Source: Sediminibacterium soli (GTDB lineage Bacteria > Bacteroidota > Bacteroidia > Chitinophagales > Chitinophagaceae). From it: DNA of 64,000 nucleotides. The notes under the pieces are model-generated. The model saw nothing but the letters and a program-made list of their open reading frames with translations. It had not been told where the DNA came from and made no database searches. The stretch is taken from contig NZ_JAACJR010000008.1 in assembly GCF_009939225.1 (NCBI RefSeq), positions 307,107 to 371,106 on the forward strand, given 5' to 3'. The translations under genes were made by a program, and so were the position numbers. Below, one piece after another: positions 26,063-35,360 of the stretch. The first letter of the stretch is position 1. Each line of letters starts with the position of its first letter.

Positions 26063-27663
26063 GAATTGACAAAGTACATATAAAAAGTAAATTTAAGAAC
26101 CTTGAAGATTTCAAGATTGACATTGATGAAAAATCAATGGAAACTGTATTGATAGGATTAAATGCTACTGGCAAATCCAATTTCATGGAGGCATTAGTGG
26201 TGATTTTTAGAGATTTGGATTTAGAAAGGCCTCCCCAATTACCAAAATCGAAAGAACCTTTAGAGTACTATATTAAATACGAATGCAGAAATAAAGATAT
26301 TGAAGTTGAGTTTTCAACTAAGAGCGGATATACTTTCGTTATTGACGGAGAGAAGTTAAAAAATAAATCTTCTTTTTTTTCAAAAAAGGAAGAATACCTT
26401 CCTAAACATGTATTTATATATTATTCAGGAATAAGCGATAGGGTTAAAGACCTCTATTCAGATCATGAAAAAGCTTATTACAATGATATTAAAAAGGATA
26501 ACGCTACCTATGAGGAGTTTGATAGTATAAGACGCATTTTCCTGGTACAGAATATTCACGCAAGTTTTGCATTGATTGCATTCTTTATGAAATTTGACGA
26601 TGCCTCAAATGAACAGGAGACGCTCCAATTTTTAAAGGAAGAATTGAAAATAAGTGATTTTGGTTCAGCCTTATTTGTTATTAAAAAGCCCACTTGGGCA
26701 AGACCTAAAAAGAACGTGAACCAACTTTGGGGAGCACAAGGATTAGTAGAGAGGTTTATTAATGATCTAATCAGATTTGCGGTAGCCCCTATTTATGTTG
26801 AAGAAAGGATACAGACAAATTACAAGAAATCAGAAACTCAAAATCATCTTTATCTCTATTTAAACAATAAACAAGTGCTACAAGATATTGTAGATATAAA
26901 ATATAAAAATAAAATTCAATTGTTTAATGCCTTAGAAAGTATTCACTTATCTGATCTTTTATATGATGTCAAAATTAAAGTTGAAAAAGAGGATGTAAAA
27001 GGCGGGCTTTCTATGAATGAGCTTAGTGAAGGGGAAAAGCAGTTGCTTACAGTACTCGGTCTTTTAAAATTTACAAAAGATGATGAAACACTCATACTTC
27101 TGGATGAACCTGACACCCATTTAAATCCTTTGTGGAAATGGAAGTATTTGGACTATTTGGATAAGATTGTAAAAAGGCCAGAAACTACTCAAATAATATT
27201 TTGCTCTCATGATCCGCTAGTAATTGGGAACCTGAAAAAAAACCAGGTTCAGATATTTAAACGGAATAAAGAGAATGGAAAAACGGAAGCATTTAACCCT
27301 TTTATCAGTCCTAGGGAAATGAGTGTTTCTAAAATACTGACAAGTGAATTGTTTGGCATTCCTTCACTGATGAGCAAAAAACTTGAGGACTTGCTGAATG
27401 AAAAAAGGCATCTTCAAGCCAAATTAGTGCATGGAGATTTGAGTAATGACGAGCAAAAAGTATTTGAAAGATTAAAGAACTATTTTGACCGAATTGGATT
27501 TAACGATGATACCGTGGACTCCCGTTACAATCGTTATTTACAGTTAACTAGTGAAAAAGACGCGTTTGTAAATAGAAACTATTCAAAAGAAGAAGAAGAG
27601 GAGTTAGACAAAATTGCAAAAGAAGTATTAGAAGAAATGCTAAAAGAAGAGTCACAAAAATGA
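26059..27663 (+). CDS. Septu PtuA-like AAA/ABC-type ATPase
   Basis: The start at ATG 26059 gives 534 residues. Walker A is GLNATGKSN (residues 33-41). Late in the protein an ABC signature LSEGEKQLLTVLGLL is followed by Walker B LILLDEPDTHLNPLW and the switch His in FCSHDPLVIG. This arrangement, with a long helical insert between the halves, is that of OLD/PtuA-type defence ATPases. The next gene, overlapping by ATGA, encodes an HNH nuclease, so the two form a Septu-like pair. Their position between hsdS and hsdM is unusual and suggests joint control or physical coupling. Confidence 0.82.
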   Translation: MRIDKVHIKSKFKNLEDFKIDIDEKSMETVLIGLNATGKSNFMEALVVIFRDLDLERPPQLPKSKEPLEYYIKYECRNKDIEVEFSTKSGYTFVIDGEKLKNKSSFFSKKEEYLPKHVFIYYSGISDRVKDLYSDHEKAYYNDIKKDNATYEEFDSIRRIFLVQNIHASFALIAFFMKFDDASNEQETLQFLKEELKISDFGSALFVIKKPTWARPKKNVNQLWGAQGLVERFINDLIRFAVAPIYVEERIQTNYKKSETQNHLYLYLNNKQVLQDIVDIKYKNKIQLFNALESIHLSDLLYDVKIKVEKEDVKGGLSMNELSEGEKQLLTVLGLLKFTKDDETLILLDEPDTHLNPLWKWKYLDYLDKIVKRPETTQIIFCSHDPLVIGNLKKNQVQIFKRNKENGKTEAFNPFISPREMSVSKILTSELFGIPSLMSKKLEDLLNEKRHLQAKLVHGDLSNDEQKVFERLKNYFDRIGFNDDTVDSRYNRYLQLTSEKDAFVNRNYSKEEEEELDKIAKEVLEEMLKEESQK

Positions 27664-28553
27664 GATTTATTGATATAAATAAATTGCAGGAAACTTCCGA
27701 TAATATTGGATGGGCAGCCAAGCGGCAAGCTCATCTAGATGCAATGCGCAATATGACTCCTAAACAAAGGAAGACCTACATAAATAATAATCCAGACTGG
27801 AATGAATTTCAACCGGCAATGATGGCACTATCCAACAACAAATGCTGGTATTCTGAAGGGCCAATTGGTAATAATGACTTTAATGTAGATCACTTTCGTC
27901 CAAAAAACAGGGCCGTTTACTCAACCGATTTAAAGAACCCTAAATCTAAACTAGTAGTTACGAAAGCAAATGGATACTGGTGGAAGGCATATGATTGGGA
28001 TAACTTCAGATTAACTGGAAATTTATCAAACATTAGAAGAACTGATAGACTTAACCCAAAAAATGGCGTAAAGGGTAAGGGCAACTACTTTCCTTTAGAC
28101 TTGACAAATGGCGGTCGAATTGCTAATGATGAAGAAAACGTGTCTTGCGAAATTCCAATATTATTAGACCCAACGCAGCAAGGCGAAGTTGGGCTTTTAA
28201 CGTTTGATGGAAATGGTGAGGTAATGAGTGCGGGAGAGAATGCATACGAAGATTTACGAGTGATGCATTCTATATTCTACTATCACCTTGACCTTGAACA
28301 ACTGAATAGGGAAAGGAAAATTGCATGGGATGATTGTGAGAAAGAAATAAAGAATGGAAAAAAGACTATAGACGAAGCCCCAAATGAGGCTGCAAAACGG
28401 CTTATGTTAAACCATTGCTTTTCTAGATTAAAAGAATACGTTGGTAACCCAGACAGGTCTTACTTGGCCGTTTCTAAAGCCTGTATAATGGTTCATTCAG
28501 AACTGAATGGGTATAACTGGTTAAAACGGTTCGTTAGATCAAGTTTAATTTAA
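27660..28553 (+). CDS. HNH endonuclease, PtuB-like
   Basis: A 297-residue HNH nuclease. The core is NNKCWYSEGPIGNNDFNVDH followed by FRPKNRA (residues ~60-86). The DH pair and the downstream Asn/His-containing LTGNLSNIRRTDRLNPKNG correspond to the beta-beta-alpha metal site. In classic PtuB the first half is CxYCE; here one Cys is Ser (CWYSE), so a structural zinc may be lost. It is translationally coupled to the ATPase gene. In Septu the ATPase holds the nuclease until activated; a similar role here is inference. Confidence 0.8.
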   Translation: MRFIDINKLQETSDNIGWAAKRQAHLDAMRNMTPKQRKTYINNNPDWNEFQPAMMALSNNKCWYSEGPIGNNDFNVDHFRPKNRAVYSTDLKNPKSKLVVTKANGYWWKAYDWDNFRLTGNLSNIRRTDRLNPKNGVKGKGNYFPLDLTNGGRIANDEENVSCEIPILLDPTQQGEVGLLTFDGNGEVMSAGENAYEDLRVMHSIFYYHLDLEQLNRERKIAWDDCEKEIKNGKKTIDEAPNEAAKRLMLNHCFSRLKEYVGNPDRSYLAVSKACIMVHSELNGYNWLKRFVRSSLI

Positions 28554-28560
28554 AAGCTAT

Positions 28561-30006
28561 ATGACAACAAATACATTAATTGCGAAAATTTGGTCGTTCT
28601 GTGATACGCTTAGGGACGATGGCCTCGGATATGGTGACTACTTAGAACAACTAACTTATTTGTTATTTCTTAAAATGGCTGATGAGAATATCAACGAGTA
28701 TAACTTGCCTTTGAATTGTAACTGGAAAACATTAAAAGCAAAGGAAAAAGGCGAGCTAATCGGCACTTATGAAGTGATATTAAAAAAACTATCTTCTGCA
28801 GGTGGGATGCTTGAAAAAATATTTTCCGGAGCGCAAAATAAAATACACGATTCAGCTAAACTTAAGAAGCTTATTAAACTTATTGACGAAGAAAACTGGA
28901 CTTCAAAGGAAACTGATATAAAAGGTGAAATCTATGAATCCCTTTTGCAAAAGAATGCAGAAAATAGCGGAGCTGGGCAATATTTTACTCCTCGTCCAGT
29001 GATATCCGCAATGATAAAATGCATTCAACCTAAAATTGGCGAAACCATATCAGACCCATCCTGCGGCACCGGCGGTTTTTTTCTTGGGGCTTTGGATTTT
29101 TTGGCCAGCAAAAAGCTCAATAACAAGCAAAAACAATTTTTAAAATTCGATACATTTCATGGTTGGGAAATTGAAAGTTCGACAGCTAGGTTATGTTTAA
29201 TGAACTTATTTCTTCATGGAATTGGCGATTTAAAAGACACACCAGACATTGAAGTAACTGACAGCTTAAAAGTTTTACCTCAAAAAAAAGTAGATATAGT
29301 ATTGGCAAATCCCCCTTTTGGAAAAAGCAGCAGCGACATTCCTACTATAGATGAAAAGCAGGCAAGCAAAGAAGGGTATTTTCTCAGGAAAGATTTCTGG
29401 GTAACCACTAGTAACAAGCAGTTAGCTTTTTTACAGCACATTGTTTCGATGCTGAAAGAAAATGGCAGAGCAGCAATTGTATTGCCAGATAATGTACTAT
29501 TCGAGGGTGGTGCCGGAGAAACTATTAGAATGAAACTTTTAGAGGAAGTTAATTTGCATACAATCTTGAGGTTACCTACGGGTATCTTTTATGCTCAAGG
29601 AGTCAAAGCCAACGTATTATTCTTCGAGAAACCCCAAAAAACTAATAAACCCGCAACCAAAGAGATTTGGTTTTATGACTATCGTACAAATATTCGTCAT
29701 ACACCCAAGAAAAATCCCCTGCGTGCGGAAGATCTACAAGAATTTATTAATTGTTACAATGCAGAAGATATAACTAGTAGAAGAGAAACATGGACCTCAA
29801 AAAATGATATTGGACGCTGGAAAAAATATTCCTACAAAGCACTTCAAGCTAGAGACAAAATCAATCTTGATATAACATGGCTTAAAGACGATAGCGTAAT
29901 AGACATTGACAATTTACCAAATCCTGATACTTTAATCGATGAGATTATAGAGGATATTGAAAGCTCTCTATTAAGCTTCAGAACTATTAAAGAAAGTTTG
30001 ACATAA
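28561..30006 (+). CDS. hsdM: Type I DNA methyltransferase subunit HsdM
   Basis: A 481-residue N6-adenine methylase. An HsdM N-terminal helical domain (residues ~5-130) precedes GAGQYFTPRPVISAM. The SAM-binding motif is DPSCGTGGFFLG (~164-175) and the catalytic motif NPPFGKSS (~249-256). With HsdS it methylates the host sequence. It begins 7 bp after the HNH gene, and its stop directly abuts the next start codon, so all genes from hsdS on are one operon. No HsdR partner is found. Confidence 0.92.
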   Translation: MTTNTLIAKIWSFCDTLRDDGLGYGDYLEQLTYLLFLKMADENINEYNLPLNCNWKTLKAKEKGELIGTYEVILKKLSSAGGMLEKIFSGAQNKIHDSAKLKKLIKLIDEENWTSKETDIKGEIYESLLQKNAENSGAGQYFTPRPVISAMIKCIQPKIGETISDPSCGTGGFFLGALDFLASKKLNNKQKQFLKFDTFHGWEIESSTARLCLMNLFLHGIGDLKDTPDIEVTDSLKVLPQKKVDIVLANPPFGKSSSDIPTIDEKQASKEGYFLRKDFWVTTSNKQLAFLQHIVSMLKENGRAAIVLPDNVLFEGGAGETIRMKLLEEVNLHTILRLPTGIFYAQGVKANVLFFEKPQKTNKPATKEIWFYDYRTNIRHTPKKNPLRAEDLQEFINCYNAEDITSRRETWTSKNDIGRWKKYSYKALQARDKINLDITWLKDDSVIDIDNLPNPDTLIDEIIEDIESSLLSFRTIKESLT

Positions 30007-31647
30007 ATGTTGAGTGACTATGATAAAATAAGAGCCTTTGAGTATGATGTTTTGGATAAACATCATCAGACTTATTTATTTTGTCAATTTTCTGAAGATA
30101 TAGTAATTCCGTATTTGTTACAAACGTATGGCGATACCGAGCGACACAGAGACAATTTAGTTCGCAACGGTCACAATGAAACCAATTTATCCTTCTATTT
30201 GAACAACATGCTGCATGGAATAGGGCATTGCATCAGATGGATGATTAATAAAGATAATCTGGAAAGTAAAGACGCTTCTGGAAATACTTATCAGCAAATA
30301 CATGAGATGGCCGCAGACTTTCTTGGGTGGGGAACCGGGTACCACATGATTGCGCAAGAGTTTGTTACCTGGTCTCGTAATATAAAAGAGGCTTCCCTTA
30401 ATGAAGAAACAAGAACAATTACTTTCCTAAATCCCACAGGTTTCAGTTACAACAAGATTTATAGCAACCAGTTGTTGTATGCCGCTCGAATGGCCGCGGT
30501 ATTCGAAAGCTATCCACATGAAGAAATGGAGATTGAATTTAATGAATGGGTAAAAGAAATTGATTTTGGACAACCACCGATAGCTAATCATATTAGGTGG
30601 CAAAGAGGACGAACTTCAAAGTCATACCCGTTCTTGTATCTGAAAATGAAAGACATATTGTTTCCTGAACTTGATGAAACGACAGACTTTCAAGGTTATA
30701 ATCTCAAAGAACTTCGCCAATTTTACGCACTTGTTTTCCTAAGTTTTCACTTTATAAAATGGGTTGAAACGGTATTGGATTCGAAAGCAGGAGAAGACAA
30801 ATTATCTTTTGGATCAAATCCACTTGAATTTGAGCAAAAGCAGTTCGAAAAACTCATTTCCGAAATAACAGGGCTTGAAGTAAACATATCGTGTGCAATT
30901 ATTGCTGACTTAACTTTTAATCCGGGAAGCTTCCATACAAGTGTTTCTATCCAACCTTTTATTCGGTCAGCCTCTGGGAAGTATTATATCTTACCGAACC
31001 TTTTTGCCCTGCTGGAGCCTTCAAGGATGATTCTAGGTGCCATAAATAAAGGGGGAAAGAAAAAAAAGTATGATGCTCTAATTAATATAATTGAAAAGGT
31101 CAACCTTAACTCAATCTATAAATCAGCAAATGGAATTAAAGGTTGTATTTGCTATATAGAAAAGCTTATAAAAATAAATGGTAACCAGATTCACCCGGAC
31201 TTAATTCTAATTGACTCAGCAAACAAATTTTTATTGATTGCCGATTATAAGCATTTTATTGGACCAGTTACAGCTTCAGAAGTTGTTTATAAAATGAAAG
31301 AACTTGAAAAAGGACTTAATCAAGTGCAAAATTATATTGAGCATCTTACCAAGTTGCCTAATATTGGTCAGGTCAACATTCAAGAGTTTTCAATTTCCGG
31401 TTTGATTATTACCCATAAACCTCTTCCCGTTCCTATCCCAAAATCAAATAAGATCCCGATTATCGATCTGGAATCCTTTACAGAATGTGTTAAAAATGCA
31501 GTTCAAAAAGGCAGGAGTGTCAATGATGTTTCTCAGGAAATAAATGAAAACTTTTTTGCAGGGCCTGTCCTCAAATTCGAAGATTTTGAATCAGAAATAC
31601 CTGTTGGCGACTGGATAGTAAAACGAATGGATCATAAAATAAATTAA
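30007..31647 (+). CDS. Uncharacterised protein with C-terminal PD-(D/E)XK-like motif
   Basis: I do not recognise the family. The 546-residue protein has an N-terminal all-helical region with clustered His residues (DKHHQTYLFCQF, NNMLHGIGHCIRW) and a middle helical part. In the C-terminal half, IHPDLILIDSANKFLLIADY then KHF (residues ~395-415) has the PD...(D/E)xK spacing and hydrophobic strands of restriction-type nucleases. It starts directly after the hsdM stop. It may supply DNA cleavage that HsdR would normally provide, but this is inference from one motif. Confidence 0.5.
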   Translation: MLSDYDKIRAFEYDVLDKHHQTYLFCQFSEDIVIPYLLQTYGDTERHRDNLVRNGHNETNLSFYLNNMLHGIGHCIRWMINKDNLESKDASGNTYQQIHEMAADFLGWGTGYHMIAQEFVTWSRNIKEASLNEETRTITFLNPTGFSYNKIYSNQLLYAARMAAVFESYPHEEMEIEFNEWVKEIDFGQPPIANHIRWQRGRTSKSYPFLYLKMKDILFPELDETTDFQGYNLKELRQFYALVFLSFHFIKWVETVLDSKAGEDKLSFGSNPLEFEQKQFEKLISEITGLEVNISCAIIADLTFNPGSFHTSVSIQPFIRSASGKYYILPNLFALLEPSRMILGAINKGGKKKKYDALINIIEKVNLNSIYKSANGIKGCICYIEKLIKINGNQIHPDLILIDSANKFLLIADYKHFIGPVTASEVVYKMKELEKGLNQVQNYIEHLTKLPNIGQVNIQEFSISGLIITHKPLPVPIPKSNKIPIIDLESFTECVKNAVQKGRSVNDVSQEINENFFAGPVLKFEDFESEIPVGDWIVKRMDHKIN

Positions 31648-31708
31648 CATCGTTCAAGCCGTTTAAAAATAATCTAACACCATAAGTTAGCGCAAAAGCA
31701 AAAGTAAA

Positions 31709-34700
31709 GTGGATAATAATAGCATCTTTGACCGCACACACGAAGTGCAAAAAGCAAAAGAAGAATCCGAAAGATCCGATTTAAAACAACATGCTGATAA
31801 GATGCTTCGGGACTTTGAAAAGTTCAATGACTTTTCATCTAATCGGGCCATCTGGGAGCTTGTACAAAACGCGTGCGACCTGACGACTGACTGTCGCGCT
31901 ATAATAGATTACAGAGATGAAAAATTTTCCTTTATACATAATGGCCGGCCATTTAATTCTAACTCGCTGATATCACTCATCAAGCAAGTATCCGGTGACA
32001 AGGATGAAAATAGTGAAATACCACCAGTAGGAAAATACGGAACAGGCTTTTTAACCACGCATTCGCTAGGTAGAAAATTCATCATCAATTCTACTTTACA
32101 ATCCTCATCAGGCCATTTTATTGAGGTAAAAGACTTCCTTATAGATCGCAGTCCCAGAAAATGGGAAGAATTGAGTGATCAAATCAGAATACAAAAAGAT
32201 AAGGTATTTGACATAATTGATAAAACAGGCAAGATCGTTGATAACCCGGAACAGATTACGGCATTTACATACCTACCAGAAACCGATCAGGAAAAGAAGT
32301 ATGTTGCTGAGTCCTTCAGAGATCTTGAAGAATATATTCCTATTGTACTAACTATAAATAGCAGGCTAAAATATGTGAAGATCATTTCACCGGTTGGTCT
32401 TGAAACGGAGTTTACTTTGTCAAGTAAGAAGGAGATTCCAAATGAGGTAGGAATAAAACTGTATAAGACATCAATCAAAAAAGACAAAGAGGATCGAGTA
32501 ATTTATTCAGTGGTCGATCCGATAAACGAAATTGAGATAATCCTACCAGTAAACAAGGATTTATTTTTGTTTGAATTTCCAAAACGGATTGCCAAGTTAT
32601 TTCTTTATTATCCGTTAATTGGCACCGAAGATTTCGGAATCAATTTCATTATTAATTGCAATCACTTCCTGCCCACAGAGCCGAGAGATGGTATACATAT
32701 AAACAGTAACAAAGACCAAGTCAAAGACCAGGAAGAAGCAAATAAGGAACTTATAGAGAAAGCTTCTACTTTACTGTTCCAGTTTTTAAATAGCAATATA
32801 TTACCTGTAAAGAACCCACTATTATACGCAAACATTAACTTTAAAAGAAATTCGGATAATTTATTGCTCAACCAGTACTTTATTAGCTTGCAAGAAAAGT
32901 GGGTAGAAAACTTCAAAAACCTTGAGATAGTCGAAACAAAAATGGGGTATAAAAAAGTCACTGACGTAACTTTTCTTAACCCTGTTTTATTAGAAAATGA
33001 TGATTACTTTGATAGCATATATACTCTCTTTGACAAATTCTACATAGATGTACCTTCTCAGCAAACAATCAAATATTGGAGTTACTTCGTAAGCAAATGG
33101 GAATATGCTGAAGCCAATTTTATCAGCAACGAAGACCTCGCTAAGAAAATACAGGAATGTTCTCTAGCCGACTTTGATAAGGATTTACTCAAAAAGTACT
33201 ATACATACCTATTGGAAAAAAAACATAGCAATCTTTTTACAGACTTTAAATTGCTGCCAAATATTGAAGAGAACTTCCAATACCTAAATGTATTGAAGAT
33301 GCCGCAGGGTTTAGATAATACATTGATAAAAATAGGTAAAGGCGTAATATCTGATTCCGTTGCGCAATTAGTTAACAAAGATTTTTCCTTCGACTTTAAA
33401 TTTGATCCATATACACGGAAAGACTTTTCGAATAGTGTTAATACCAAACTGAACGCCGAATTTACAGATAGCCATATTTGCCTGCCGGAAGTATTTGATC
33501 AGAACGATTATATAACATTGGGAAAATCCAACTTTACTAAGCTTGACCCAGTATTATTTTTAGAGGTACTAGATTTCTGCAAATTGCACAATAATGCCAA
33601 CTCGCAAAGTAAACCTTCAAAACTTATGGGGTTAATCAGCGAGTACTACAATATTAATAAAGAGCTTATCCAAGTCGACCCCGTAGGCAATAAAGAAGAT
33701 GACCTTGATGTAAGGCAAGCTCAGAAAAGACTCGTAAAAGTATTTTTCAATACACTATTGATGCATACCGAACAGTGGGTTGAGAGAAATATTGGTTTGC
33801 TATATGATATTGCAATTTACAATGAAGACAGATATAAAGACGTGTACTTAGGATCAAAAATATACCCAAACCAAGTCCACAAGCTTACCTATTTGTCCGA
33901 TCTTAAAAAAGGAATAGCCCTTGATAATAAGATTTCCGATTTATACAATAGAACATCCAATAAAATTATTGAAGCGTCAATTGCTCCTGTCAACTTCAAT
34001 GAGTTACTCATAGATAACGAAGAGGTTACGAATAAAAGCCTGGCAACTGCAATTGAAGAAGTTTTCTTTGAAACAGATATACACGATATTAATGAGCATC
34101 CTTTTAAGGAAGACATTCTCAATATTATATCAAAGCTGAACACCTCTTTTTATAAGGAACTTTTTCCTCGCCTCGACGGTAGAAAAGCTAATTTGATGTT
34201 AGAGATAGTTACCAACGAAAATACCAAAGATGATATATTTTCAATTGTCACACTGAAAGAAGAACAATTAAAGAAATTAGGAAAAATAGTTCAGTTGCCC
34301 AATTTCGATGAGATATTGTCTCAAGCGGAGAATGCCGTCAGATTGGAAAAAGAGAAAAAATCAGACTTTGCTCACAAGCACAAAATTGGAACTTACATCG
34401 AAAATAAAATACGTGAGAAATTAAATGAAGCGATAGCGTCTAAAATTCTTGTTGACAAGGATCGTAGTTTGGACGCAGAAGACGTTCAGGCAGGTCAAGA
34501 TATTATTATATACTATGAGGAGATTCCTTTGTATTATATCGAAGTTAAATCAAGATGGGATTCCAGAAATTCCGTATCAATGAGTAAACTGCAATTAGAA
34601 AAGGCTTCCGAAAACTCTGAAAAATATTCGCTTATCTCTGTTGACGTTACCAAATATCAAGGTAATAGTAACCGATACGAGCTTCCTTTAGAAGAGATTA

Positions 34701-34918
34701 TCCCGTTAATAAAAGTTGTGAATAATATTGGGCAAAATATACAACCCCTAATTACTAACAATCTTGCCGCTGAGCGTGATCAATCTTCTACGGTAAAGCT
34801 TGTTGACTATAGGGGGGTTATTAACCAAGATTTTATTAATACGGGCAGTTACTTTGATTCTTTTCTAAACGGGCTAATAGATTACATTAATTCAAGCCTG
34901 GCGTTTAATAATGATTAG
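31709..34918 (+). CDS. GHKL (Hsp90/sacsin-like) ATPase with C-terminal DUF3883
   Basis: A 1069-residue protein read from GTG 31709; ATG 31802 is an alternative that would still keep the ATPase. The N-terminal GHKL fold shows the N-box AIWELVQNACDL (~residue 50), a G1-like FSFIHNGRPF and the G2 box GKYGTGF. A long uncharacterised middle follows. Near residues 925-985 a DUF3883/restriction-fold segment reads LYYIEVKSRWDS. GHKL-DUF3883 proteins recur in prokaryotic defence islands, but their mechanism is not settled. It is 61 bp downstream of the previous gene, followed by a terminator, and closes the operon. Confidence 0.75.
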   Translation: MDNNSIFDRTHEVQKAKEESERSDLKQHADKMLRDFEKFNDFSSNRAIWELVQNACDLTTDCRAIIDYRDEKFSFIHNGRPFNSNSLISLIKQVSGDKDENSEIPPVGKYGTGFLTTHSLGRKFIINSTLQSSSGHFIEVKDFLIDRSPRKWEELSDQIRIQKDKVFDIIDKTGKIVDNPEQITAFTYLPETDQEKKYVAESFRDLEEYIPIVLTINSRLKYVKIISPVGLETEFTLSSKKEIPNEVGIKLYKTSIKKDKEDRVIYSVVDPINEIEIILPVNKDLFLFEFPKRIAKLFLYYPLIGTEDFGINFIINCNHFLPTEPRDGIHINSNKDQVKDQEEANKELIEKASTLLFQFLNSNILPVKNPLLYANINFKRNSDNLLLNQYFISLQEKWVENFKNLEIVETKMGYKKVTDVTFLNPVLLENDDYFDSIYTLFDKFYIDVPSQQTIKYWSYFVSKWEYAEANFISNEDLAKKIQECSLADFDKDLLKKYYTYLLEKKHSNLFTDFKLLPNIEENFQYLNVLKMPQGLDNTLIKIGKGVISDSVAQLVNKDFSFDFKFDPYTRKDFSNSVNTKLNAEFTDSHICLPEVFDQNDYITLGKSNFTKLDPVLFLEVLDFCKLHNNANSQSKPSKLMGLISEYYNINKELIQVDPVGNKEDDLDVRQAQKRLVKVFFNTLLMHTEQWVERNIGLLYDIAIYNEDRYKDVYLGSKIYPNQVHKLTYLSDLKKGIALDNKISDLYNRTSNKIIEASIAPVNFNELLIDNEEVTNKSLATAIEEVFFETDIHDINEHPFKEDILNIISKLNTSFYKELFPRLDGRKANLMLEIVTNENTKDDIFSIVTLKEEQLKKLGKIVQLPNFDEILSQAENAVRLEKEKKSDFAHKHKIGTYIENKIREKLNEAIASKILVDKDRSLDAEDVQAGQDIIIYYEEIPLYYIEVKSRWDSRNSVSMSKLQLEKASENSEKYSLISVDVTKYQGNSNRYELPLEEIIPLIKVVNNIGQNIQPLITNNLAAERDQSSTVKLVDYRGVINQDFINTGSYFDSFLNGLIDYINSSLAFNND

Positions 34919-34937
34919 CAGAAAATATTCTTATTTC

Positions 34938-34966
34938 AAGCCGGAGTTAACCTTCGGCTTTTTTTG
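34938..34966 (+). terminator. Rho-independent terminator of the defence-like operon
   Basis: AAGCCG (34938-34943) pairs with CGGCTT (34955-34960), followed by five more T. It ends the hsdS-to-GHKL operon. Confidence 0.8.
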
Positions 34967-35360
34967 TGCATGCCCCTTCGGGTCGGGTCATTCCAGGGTA
35001 CGCTTCGCTCCCGTCACTCTTTCATCGTGACCGGCTCGTTCCTCACCGCCTTACATCCCCCTCATGCTTCATTGAATAAGCTACCATCAAGTCTGCATTG
35101 GCTGAAATAGCAACCAGCCTGCTTGGCATTTTCCAATCGAAACGGATAAAAAGGCAGCTAAGATAGTTTCGCCTTCGTTGCTACGAGCGCATAATGCTGC
35201 GCTGCGCTTGCACCCTTCGGGACTTATAGCTCTTCGCACCTGCGGCTACACTCTGTCGCTGCTTTCTTTTTTTCCGTTTTTTCTTTTGGAAAAATGCTTT
35301 TAGGGCAGGCGGGTGAAAAAGGAAGTAAACAAAATGGTTTAACAATTAAAATTAAAAATC
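34967..35360 (+). other. Long untranslated leader of the ssb-PRTRC operon
   Basis: Nearly 400 bases without a credible gene. It holds several short hairpins, such as GTCAC/GTGAC near 35013-35031 and TTTTCC/GGAAAA near 35271-35294. A stretch with repeated GCTGCGC-like words follows near 35190. The string GCAGGCGGGTG then AAAAAGGAA (35305-35324) is shared with the leader at 15926-15948. It looks like a regulatory 5' region. A -7 hexamer was not found with confidence. Confidence 0.4.
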
